Below, piece after piece: positions 55,379 through 64,000 of a DNA stretch of 64,000 bases. The notes below the pieces were generated by a model, which searched no databases, was not told where the DNA came from, and was given only the letters and a program-made list of their open reading frames with translations. Numbering within the stretch: the stretch's first letter is position 1; every line of letters starts with the position of its first letter. The stretch comes from Amoebidium appalachense (taxonomy: Eukaryota; Ichthyosporea). A program made the translations under genes and the position numbers. The DNA lies in NCBI GenBank assembly GCA_963693365.1, contig CAVNZM010000002.1, positions 3,348,001 through 3,412,000 on the forward strand, read 5' to 3'.

Positions 55379-55786
55379 CACACATCCCCACACACACCCA
55401 TCCCCCACCCATAACGCAGAACAACATCACGTCCCATCCGTCAACTCGAGTCCGTGGTGTTAGAAGAGTCACTCGGTGATAAACTTCTTGCCGACTGCCG
55501 GGAATTTCTATCTAGTGAGGGCTGGTATCGCACCCACGGTATTCCATATAGGCGGGGTTACTTGCTCTATGGACCCCCCGGCACAGGTAACTTTGCTTTG
55601 TTAATGGCATCGTGATCTTGTGAATAACTCAGATGCAAACACCACACAACCGCCCCCCCCTCCCCCGACCTGCGGAAATGGCCCCTACGTATACCTCGTG
55701 TGTGTGTGTGTTTGCTTTGTCGTATCCGAATTGTGTGATATGGTGTGAATTTGCGCTCTTTATTGTGTACAGTTTGCCCCCCAAAG

Positions 55787-55817
<31 letters not shown>

Positions 55818-55922
55818 ACATACACACAAACACACACCAAGAAAAGAACATGTATCTCACCCAGCCACACTGACCATCCCCAGTGTCCTTCCTCCCTCAC
55901 TTCTCTCCCTCTCTCCCCCTCC

Positions 55923-55977
<55 letters not shown>

Positions 55978-56566
55978 TCTCCCTCCCCTCCCCCCCCCCC
56001 CCCCCACACACACACACGCACACACACACACACACAGGCAAGTCCTCCATCGTTGCAGCACTAGCCGGGCAGCTAGGACTCAACGTGTACGTGCTCAACC
56101 TGTCAGCACCAATCACAGACGACGTACTCACGGGACTAATGAACTCGGCTGCTCCAAAGTACTACACCCATACCTTTTTGTGCTGTTGTGTGTGCGTGTG
56201 TTCCTTTCTTTTGCATATACACATAACGTTTGCCTCGGTGATTATGGCTTCGTAATATATACCACACCCCTCCCTCCCCCCCCCGCCCCCCCTCCCCCCC
56301 CCCCCCCCCTCCCTCCCCCTTTTCCCCTCACCCCGCCCCTTAGTCTTATAGCATAGTGCATGTGTCCCAACTTTGCATATCTGCATGCATTGTTCATTGT
56401 GAATTTTTCTGCGTACTCTGTATCACAGGCTGCTAACACCCCCCCACCCCCCCCTCCTCCCCCCCCCAAAAAAAAAATAATAAATAAAAAATAAAAATAA
56501 AAATAATGAGACTAGTCAAGCATGATGTTCCGTAAGGCTTGGTTTGGTGGTGGTGCTTGGTTGGCT

Positions 56567-56597
<31 letters not shown>

Positions 56598-57062
56598 GGG
56601 GGGGGGGGGAGGATCCTGCCCATAATGTGTGTGAGGGATGTTGCGTGGATAAGTAGAAATGCAAAGGTATGCATGTGAATCGACCTTAAAAGAACCGGTA
56701 AAAAGGATGAAATGAAAATCAGATAGAAAGCTGGGTAATTGGGGGGGGGGGGGGGGGGGTTGTAAGTTTGTCCGCTGACATTTCTAACCCTGCAGGTGTG
56801 TGATTCTGATCGAGGATGTTGACTCGGCAATGTCTGAGGCAGGCGCAGCAAACACCCTCTCGTTTTCAGGTATGAACGACAGGAACGAGGGTAGATAGAT
56901 TCGGGGGAGGATTGGAGGGTCGTGTGTTTGCATCCCTCTCGTTGTCGGGTAGGAACGATAAGAACGAGGGTGGATAGCTTGGAGGAACCACGGGTCGTGT
57001 GTGTGTGTGTGTGTGTTTTTTTTGTTTTTTTGTTTTTGTTTTTGTTTTTTTTTGTTTTTTTT

Positions 57063-57093
<31 letters not shown>

Positions 57094-57721
57094 GTCTTAT
57101 TTTTATTTATTTGCCCGGGAGGGGGGGGGGGGGGTAGGCGGGAGGAGAAGGGGGGAGGGGGGAGGGGTTGTGTGCGCATGTGCATCCGTATTCGTGGGTG
57201 TACGGGATATGTTTTTCTTCTGCGAGTGTTGTATCATCCCGTAGGGAAGAGTAAGATTGAGTGTAGTCGAGTGAGGTTGAGGGAAACGAAATCCCCCCCC
57301 CTTCCCCCCCTTCCCCTCCAAAGAAAAAAACAGAGAGAGAGAGATCAAGGAGGTAAAAAAGTAAAAAAGGGACAAATTGTAACCGGGACAAATTGTAACC
57401 GGGACCCTCCCAGGTGCGCTTTCTCACACACTGTTTTTTTCCGGCAGGCCTTCTTAATGCACTAGACGGTCTACAGAGCCAGGAAGGGCGGCTTCTATTT
57501 ATGGTAAGTGTGTGGTCGATTTTTTCTTATTCTGGAAATTTGGAGTTTGATGTTTCACCAATCACCTAACCGCCTGTGTTGTGGTATGTTGTAGGGTTTC
57601 TCTGGTTTCCCGTTTCCTCTGTTTGTGTCTGTTCGTGCTTGGTTGCTTGTTGAACCTCTATGTGGTTAAAGGAGTAGCTGTTTTCAGAAGCAGCCCATTC
57701 TGCCCACCTTCACTTTCACTT

Positions 57722-57758
<37 letters not shown>

Positions 57759-58109
57759 GTAATCCAAGCTTTGACCGAAAAGTGATGGATAGTTGCGAGG
57801 AAGATGGGGGTGGGGGAAGCGAGGCAATGGGGGGACGGAAGATGAGCAGTGTGTATAGGCTAATGGGGGGAAGGAGGGGGGGGGGGGGGGGGGGGTTGAA
57901 CTATAAAGCCGTATAGAAAAGAACGAAAACGTCCATTATGGTGTTATGGTTGTACGCAGTATCTCACCATACACGTGCACATGCAGACCACCAACCACAG
58001 GCAGCGTATAGACAAGGCCCTTATCCGGCCTGGCCGCATCGACATGCAGTTGGAGATCGGTCTAGCAACATCGCACCAGGTACCCTTTTAGCCCCTTTCC
58101 CCCTCCCCC

Positions 58110-58141
<32 letters not shown>

Positions 58142-59367
58142 AAAAAAAAAAAAACGGGGGGGGGGGGATGTACATCACCCGCTCCTACTACTTCCTGCTC
58201 AACAAACCCCATCTTGAACGGCCCTCCTATCTTCGGCATACAGATACACGCGGGCACCCCACGCATGCACGACAATTCGCACACACTTGCATGCGCACGC
58301 ACGCGCACACACACACACACATACTAACACACAGGGCACGCAGAGGGAGAGAGAGGAGAGAGAGAGAGAGGGAGGGAGGGAGAGGGAAAGGGAGGGAGAG
58401 TGAGAGGGAGAGAGAGGTGCATATATACACAGACAGGCACACACAGGCTAAGAAGCTCACAACTACGACATCATTTTCTTTATTTCAGAAAACCTCCGTG
58501 CACTTACTGACTAAGTATAATTGCACCCCAGATATCCGAGTATATCCACAGATTTTACGAATTTCCGGAGGATGAAGCAAGCAAGGAGTCAATCAGGAGA
58601 CTTGTGGCGGCGGTGCCCTCAAAAACAGCAAGCATAGCACAGGTGTGTGTGCATGCGTACGTACGTGTGTGTGCATGCGTCCGCATGTGCCTGTGCCTGT
58701 GTGTGTGTGCGTGTGCGTGTGCGTGTGTGACTGTGCTTAACTCCCCTCGCCTCGTTTGGTCTTCTCAGATCTCACTTCTTGGGGTTCCCCTCCAAACCTG
58801 TTGTGCACAAGAGGCACCTGCACTATTTTAATGTACAGAGTTATTCATCCTCTTTAACATTCACACGTGGTAACGTTGAATTGAAATCTTTAAAAGGGGG
58901 TTTCTTTTAGGCCGATTAATTGCACCCATTCCAGCACATCCGGGTCAAGCCATTTATTCAGTATATAAATCATGATATGAACTGCAGTCTTATTACAAAC
59001 GCTTTATTATTATTATTTCATTCTTAATTTTTTTCTCTCTCTTTTCTTCTTCTTTTTTCTTGTATTATGGCGCATCTGTACTTGCTTCCGGCCAAACGAT
59101 GGTGCGCAAGTGATGCGCAGCACACCAATCATATAGCTAGAATCGCCTCTGACCCGACCCGGCTCGAAAAGCTAAAAGAAACCCCCTTTAATCTTCAAAC
59201 GCTAACACTAGTTTATAAAATCACAGATCCAGGCGCACCTGCTGCGCTACAAGAAGGATGTGCACGGGGCAGCCAATCACGTCGACGATCTCCTTCAGGT
59301 TGTGTCTGCGGGCCGGGCCGGGCCTACCCATGCCCACGGGTTGCCCAGACATAAATCCGACCGATAG
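50059..59367 (+). CDS. BCS1: BCS1-like mitochondrial AAA ATPase
   Basis: Fourteen exons: 50059-50161, 50690-50832, 51774-51863, 52625-52750, 53288-53347, 54095-54179, 54587-54713, 55420-55586, 56038-56158, 56796-56869, 57448-57503, 57987-58079, 58532-58642, 59227-59367 (TAG). CDS 1,497 nt, 498 residues; human BCS1L has 419. BCS1 moves folded Rieske Fe-S protein across the inner mitochondrial membrane for complex III assembly. The N-terminus (MTTSLGSKRLLTAARAQWSG) is basic and presequence-like, then a membrane helix (GGLTIMAAGVGVSVFYKM). The BCS1-specific region includes DSRDDTYRWLLHWLA. The ATPase has GYLLYGPPGTGKSS (Walker A, split by an intron), VILIEDVD (Walker B), a TTNH sensor segment and RPGRID. 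The C-terminal helical part is FYEFPEDEASKESIRRLV, then HLLRYKKDVHGAANHVDDLL. An in-frame 5' exon 49743-49807 joined to 50055 would add 23 residues. Exon 51774 is the least certain. Confidence 0.88.
51285..51400 (+). repeat. Poly(T)-poly(G) intron block
   Basis: T29 then G runs at 51291-51381. Similar blocks occur in this gene's introns at 51541-51569 (G), 51969-52010 (G44), 54186-54220 (C), 55059-55086 (G), 57039-57089 (T/G), 57725-57757 (T) and 58108-58167 (C, A, G). No coding signal in them. Confidence 0.8.
51608..51830 (+). repeat. 137-bp tandem duplication covering a BCS1 exon start
   Basis: TTTGCCCGACATGCCTTCCT (51631 onward) and TTTGCCCGACGTGTGTTCCT (51774 onward) head two similar ~80-bp segments beginning TCTTATT. 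The downstream copy is the start of exon 51774-51863; the upstream copy reads FARHAFLTMAYLDGR in the same frame but lacks the continuing RDDTYRW part. Confidence 0.6.
54428..54586 (+). repeat. Degenerate ~34-bp minisatellite ending in a splice acceptor
   Basis: Five imperfect units begin GACCA(T/C)ATATGGCTAA, each followed by TGACCTGCCAC or a variant. The last copy, GACCATATATGGCTAACTGT, runs straight into GCAG at 54583-54586, the acceptor of exon 54587-54713. The GGCTAAC element looks like a branch point. Confidence 0.7.
58893..59189 (+). mobile_element. 297-bp MITE, copy 1 (hAT-like)
   Basis: Terminal inverted repeats AAAGGGGGTTTCTTTTAG and CTAAAAGAAACCCCCTTT flank a non-coding interior. 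The element is bordered by AATCTTTA (58885-58892) and AATCTTCA (59190-59197), an 8-bp target-site duplication with one mismatch, as expected for hAT-type elements. It lies in the last intron of the BCS1-like gene, 37 bp before the last exon. Confidence 0.8.
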
Positions 59368-59434
59368 CGTGTTTTTTTTGTTAAAAAGGGGGTTGTTTCC
59401 AACTACTCCGGGGTTTTGTTTTTTTTTCTATTTT

Positions 59435-59732
59435 AAGGGGGTTTCTTTTAGCTTTTCGGGCCGGGTCTGGTCAGAGGCGATTCTAGCTATATGATTGGTG
59501 TGCTGCGCATCACTTGCGCACCATCGTTTGGCCGGAAGCAAGGTACAGATGCGCCATAATACAAGAAAAAAGAAAAAGAAAAGAGAGAAAAAACAAATTA
59601 AGAATGAAATAATAATAATAAAGCGTTTGTAATAAGACTGCAGTTCATATCATGATTTATATGCTGAATAAATGGCTTGACCCGGATGTGCTGGAATGGG
59701 TGCAATTAATCGGCCTAAAAGAAACCCCCTTT
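59435..59732 (-). mobile_element. 298-bp MITE, copy 2, inverted
   Basis: The reverse complement of the element at 58893-59189, nearly identical over the whole length by eye, including the block GGCCGGAAGCAAGGTACAGA. No matching target-site duplication is visible (TCTATTTT versus AAATAGTA). It begins 67 bp after the BCS1 stop codon and contains AATAAA motifs (near 59617 and 59667) that could serve as polyadenylation signals. Confidence 0.8.
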
Positions 59733-60389
59733 AAATAGTATCAGTTTACCCAGATGTGTGGTCGTTTTGCACTGGTTGATTGAGCTGAGGACATATGCCT
59801 TGCCAGCGACCTGTGTACATATGTAGGAACGTATGGAGACAGAAATAAATAGAGATGCACAATAAATGCAATTGATAGGACGCACGATCTCAGTGTATTT
59901 TAGGTCATTTCGTGTCTGTTTGTCAGTACCTGATTTTTCCAATGTTGGATGGTTGGGCTCCGGGCGTATATAGGCATCTTCTGTGCAGGTGCGTGTGCAC
60001 ATGGAAAGGCATGTACATGTATGCATGCACAGAATCACCAGTGTGAACACATGTCGTGGCAGTCTGTGTTTGTTGTATTCAAGAACGAAATACGTTTCTG
60101 AGAACGACAAGTGTTGGTTGTGTTGTTTCTTGCGAGACACTGTGTCGGGTTTTGGCTTCAAACCCATCCGTTTCGCTCTAGTCACACTGCTGCTGCTGCC
60201 GCTTTTTGCCATAATTGGCGAGAACCAAGGCCTCCTAGATTAAAACTCAAGAACACAACCAAATGTCGATATAATAAAATAGACAAATATTTTTTCAGCT
60301 TTACATTTTGGATAAACACCCCGTCCCGTTGCAATTCCAACGCCAATAGCTGTCTGTTCTCTTGCCCCCTTTGCCCCCCCCCCCCACCC

Positions 60390-60424
<35 letters not shown>

Positions 60425-60854
60425 CGACCCTACCTCCCCCCGCGCGGTTACACACACACAAAAAAACACTTACGTGTGTGTGCATGTGCACACACACACA
60501 CGGTGTTGATTTGCTGGTTTGCTGTACTTCTGAATCCGATAACGTTCTCCATTTCGAAAAATTTACCCTCCATTTGCTCCAATTCAACAACCCCTCCCCC
60601 CCCCTCCTGCCCCCCTCCCGCCCCTCGGGGCCACAAGCAGCAAAGCAGCGAAATGCTACACGTTTTACCAACGGAGAAGGAGTGGAAGGGAGGGAGAGGC
60701 CCGCCCCCGGGGGGGGGGGAGGGGGGGAGGGCAGGGCCGAGGGGGGGGGGGGGGAGGGGGGAGGGGGGGGGGGGGAAGGGGCAGGGGCGGGGGGGGGGGG
60801 GGGGGGGGGGGGGGAGGGGGGGGGGACGGGTCAATGCACATAACATGACTCGAC

Positions 60855-60980
60855 ATGGATTGGTCGCAACTTGTTGGCTGTGCTGAAGAAGTACCCGTCG
60901 TTGTCTTTATTGCCACACTGACATATAAACAGAGAAAACCAGAAGATCCGAAGTTGCGTGTACCGCCTCAACACTATTAG
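60855..60980 (+). CDS. Possible small membrane protein (41 aa)
   Basis: A 41-codon ORF beginning MDWSQLVGCAEE, then a hydrophobic segment VPVVVFIATL followed by a basic TYKQRK and a Pro-rich tail ending VPPQHY. The arrangement is that of a small single-pass membrane protein, but an ORF this short is expected by chance. The opposite strand has a possible terminal exon (AACTTCGGATCTTCTGG region) ending in CAATAA. Confidence 0.2.
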   Translation: MDWSQLVGCAEEVPVVVFIATLTYKQRKPEDPKLRVPPQHY

Positions 60981-61271
60981 AAAGGAGCTGCATAGGCAGG
61001 GTATTTAAGTGGGAAATGCCTATGCCAATGCAGAGGTATGGGAAATGGCGTCTGCAGCTCGGATAAATTCGAAATACATGTGTGCGTACGCGTGTGTACA
61101 CATATATACGTATGTATGCCTTAAATGTATGACTCGGGGGGGGGGGGGGGGGGGGGGGGAGGGAGGGGGGGGGGGGGGGGGGGGCAAGTGAGGATGATTT
61201 GTAGGGGGTGTGGGTGAAGGGAGGGAAGGAGGGTCGCGGTCCTATATGTTGGTCCCGGTGCAGGTGATTAC

Positions 61272-61401
61272 CTGGGTAGGAGGGGACACAAAAAAGAGAA
61301 CCAAGTCGAGGGCCTTGATGGGGTAGATACGATATCACGATGATCTGGAGTGTAGGCACAGAAATCTGAGGGCAAGTTTGTAATTTCAGTCCACCACCAG
61401 G
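61272..61401 (-). CDS. Possible orphan exon
   Basis: A 130-bp minus-strand segment between a CCAGCAG acceptor and a GTAATC donor is open in two frames; one contains SDFCAYTPDHRDIVSTPS. No neighbour joins it with matching phase that I could find, and no family is recognised. Confidence 0.25.
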
Positions 61402-61913
61402 CTGCTGGCAATTGAAATCCCCCCCCCCCCCCCCCCCCCCCCCCCCTTCCTTTCCCCCACCCCTTCCTCCCCTCTTTCGCCCCCTCCCCTCCCCCCTCCC
61501 CCCCCCCCCCCCCCCTCCCCCCCCCCCCCCCCCCCCCCCCCCCCTTTCCCATCCCACACACACCCTCTGACTTCTAGGCCTGCAGTTGGCCAAAGTTTCG
61601 GGTTCAAGCCGCGGTTTGCAAAATGACAGAGTCCGTCCGCTCTGACTAATAACTACAATTACATTCATGACCACATCAGGACTGCTAAATAGTACTACCG
61701 AGGGGTGGAGTGAGGTGGAAGCAGGGGGCTGGTGGTGGTACTGTAGTGGGGATTCAAATTGAGAGCAGGATATTAATAGGGAAGTGGGTGGTGGTGGTGG
61801 TGGGGGGGGGGAGGGGAGGGCGGGGAGGGGGTGGTTAACAGAGTCAGAGTGGAGGGGTGCTAACAGAGTCAGAACTTTTTTTTTTTTTTTTTTTTTTTTT
61901 TTGGCCCCCCCCC

Positions 61914-61946
<33 letters not shown>

Positions 61947-62775
61947 TGCTAACAGAGTCAGAGTGGAGTTTTGCTAACTGAGTCAGAATTTTTTTTTTTC
62001 TTTTTTTTTTTTTGGGGGGGGGGGGGGGGGGGAAGGGGGTTGCTAACAGAGCCAGAAAGTTATTGGGGGAGGGGGGGGGAAGGTACTAACAGTCGGAATC
62101 GAGGAGCTGGGGGAGGTGGGGACTGTTGATTCGGGGGGCCTTGTATAACACAGTGGGATGTGTTTGTGTGTGTGTGTGTGGGAGTGTGCGGTTGTGCACA
62201 AGCGCGTTGGTACATGTGCACTGCCATGCAGGTGCATGTTCTTCTTTGGAGCGATCATTTTGTTGAAAATTTACCAATATGCATATGTACAAGTAACATG
62301 CGTCTTGTACAGTAATCCTCTTGTTAGAGTTGGAGCGATTCTCATGGTGTATATTTTCGGTCTGAGGAACATAAATACAGGAAGACTTCCACTTGAATGC
62401 TGAGTCACACACTAGAGCTCATTTACTATGGTAGCTAGGCTAGCATACACAAACTTCTGCTCTCACCCCTCTCTCTTTAATAAACCTCGACCAAAGTGTC
62501 TAGATATGAGCCGGGACAACGGAATACGATTCTGAAAAGCTGGAAAATATCAGTTTTTTCGTAAGGGTCAACATTGTGTTTTAGGCGAAACCCAAATTTA
62601 ATAAATACAAAAACTATATAATCCTGGGTAAGAAAGATACAATGAAATGACGGTATCCTCAAAGAGTGAACAAAAGGAACCACTCCACCCCAGAAACCCA
62701 CGTCCAACACACGCCTCCAAAATGACTTGCATCACCCACGGCATGCCACCCCACCATTTATATGCCAACATCCAA

Positions 62776-63081
62776 TCATTCGACTTTGCTCACTTTCTTG
62801 GTATACCCCATCACCCAATCCAAATACGCGAAAAACTTCTGATAATACACCGTCCCAGTCCTATGATGTTCCGCATGCTGCAGACTTCCACTTATAAACC
62901 CCCCCGGAATAATATTTGAAATCATCCAAGGAAAATTATATCCGCCATGTAATTCTGTAAGTAGATAGCATATGTTTGCGTTGTAAAAAGCACGGCTGAG
63001 TGGGTGGGCACCAAAAGAGTTGACAGCAATAATGGAGCAGAAAACGTCCGTCCACATTTCGACAAGTCCGAGGCGGAACGT
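62776..63081 (-). CDS. Fatty-acid/sterol hydroxylase superfamily, last exon
   Basis: The terminal exon ends with TGA at 62778-62776, about 102 codons. The start is either 63081 (TACGAG acceptor) or 63106 (CAACAG acceptor). The protein contains ELHGGYNFPW, matching the HSGYDFPW segment of cholesterol 25-hydroxylase-type enzymes, and then LQHAEHHRTG, an HXXHH metal-binding histidine box, followed by YYQKFFAYLDWVMGY near the C-terminus, which aligns with the WDKLFGT end of the family. These are di-iron membrane enzymes of the ER. The earlier histidine boxes must lie on exons beyond 64000. Family membership is clear; substrate is not. Confidence 0.8.
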   Translation of the reverse strand, partial: TFRLGLVEMWTDVFCSIIAVNSFGAHPLSRAFYNANICYLLTELHGGYNFPWMISNIIPGGFISGSLQHAEHHRTGTVYYQKFFAYLDWVMGYTKKVSKVE

Positions 63082-63106
63082 CTCGTATGCGTGCGTGTGC
63101 ACGTGT

Positions 63107-63113
63107 CTGTTGT

Positions 63114-63151
<38 letters not shown>

Positions 63152-63166
63152 GTGTGTGTGTGTGTT

Positions 63167-63200
<34 letters not shown>

Positions 63201-63226
63201 GTGTGTGTGTGTGTGCTTGCTTGCTT

Positions 63227-63285
<59 letters not shown>

Positions 63286-63385
63286 TGCGTGTGTGAGTGA
63301 GTGAGTGAGTGAGTGTGTGTGTGTGAGTAAGTGAGTGAGTGAAGGAGTGTGTGTGTGTGCGTGTGTGTGTGTGTGTGTGTGCATG

Positions 63386-63463
<78 letters not shown>

Positions 63464-63635
63464 TGAGTGAGTAAGTGAGTATGTGTGCACGAACACGTGT
63501 GAGCACGTACGTTTGCGCTCATGATTTTGTGTGCATGCGCGCGTGTGTAGGTTTTTTGTTGTTTTTTTTCTTTTCCCGCGGGGAAGGGGGAGGGGGGAGG
63601 TGGGAAAAGAGAGAGAGAGAGAGGGGGGGGGGGGG

Positions 63636-63680
<45 letters not shown>

Positions 63681-63889
63681 TGTGGGGAACAGATCACCCA
63701 ATAATTGGCTTGAATGGCTTGAAATACCCCCCCCCCCCCCCCCCCCCCTCCTTCACGTACGTAAGCACTTATTAAATAATACATGTTTGCCCATAAGCAG
63801 CAACGAGCTTCGTTACTGTCGATTACTCAGGTGCAACTACTGTTATAAAAAACACGTGTGTGCAAGAAGCTTGTTCAAGAACTGTATTT

Positions 63890-63921
<32 letters not shown>

Positions 63922-64000
63922 TTCCCCACACAGTTATCTCTCTTTCTGTGTGTGTGCACATAATGAGCTAACAGTTACTAATCAAGGAAGTTATAATTCT
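63107..64000. repeat. (TG)n-rich intron of the hydroxylase gene
   Basis: (TG)n with TGAG and TTTG variants at 63117-63470, (GA)n at 63609-63678 interrupted by G18, poly(C) at 63727-63748 and C30 at 63891-63920. On the minus strand the (CA)n lies just upstream of the exon acceptor. No further exon was found before the window ends. Confidence 0.6.

Larger units (their letters stand above)
59733..62775. other. Mostly intergenic; weak ORFs and poly(C/G)
   Basis: A 165-codon minus-strand ORF spans 59715-60212 but overlaps the MITE end and has no recognisable domain. Poly(C)/(CA)n lies at 60376-60422, a G-rich block at 60702-60825, poly(G) at 61137-61184, poly(C) at 61420-61544, and near-identical AACAGAGTCAGA words separated by T/G runs at 61839-62060. 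Two weak gene candidates are listed separately. Confidence 0.5.

Overview
This is nuclear eukaryotic DNA. Genes are split into many short exons with GT-AG introns, and the introns and intergenic DNA are packed with poly(C)/poly(G) runs and (CA)n, (TG)n and (CT)n microsatellites. The gene set (an hnRNP K-type triple-KH protein, a Max/Mlx-like bHLH-zipper factor, a BCS1-type mitochondrial AAA ATPase, a membrane fatty-acid/sterol hydroxylase and a tRNA-Glu) fits an opisthokont, perhaps a unicellular holozoan. That placement is inference with low confidence. I read exons by joining open frames across splice sites; reading-frame phase closes across every junction of the three large genes.

Layout. 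(1) 158-20609, plus strand: 18 exons of a giant coiled-coil protein (2,938 residues visible, 5' end outside the window) with an internal repeat built on an LWS..KL.Y motif. (2) 25239 to about 36900, minus strand: a transcription factor of at least 13 coding exons, with a low-complexity N-terminal half and a clear bHLH-leucine-zipper, convergent with gene 1. (3) 39069-39590, plus: an intronless ORF for a small secreted-looking acidic protein with four CX3C motifs. (4) 41252-49078, minus: an hnRNP K-like protein of 486 residues in ten exons, with a tRNA-Glu(CTC) gene in one intron. (5) 50059-59367, plus: a BCS1-like ATPase of 498 residues in 14 exons, head to head with gene 4; its last exon lies between two inverted copies of a 297-bp MITE. 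(6) 62776 to about 63081, minus: the last exon of a fatty-acid hydroxylase-superfamily gene that continues beyond the window.

No operons, CRISPR arrays, rRNA genes or complete transposons were seen. Genes 4 and 5 probably share a promoter region holding a CCAAT box, a CRE, an E2F-like site and an E-box. Many six-frame ORFs here are only translations of microsatellites (poly His-Thr, Cys-Val, Leu-Ser) and are not annotated.
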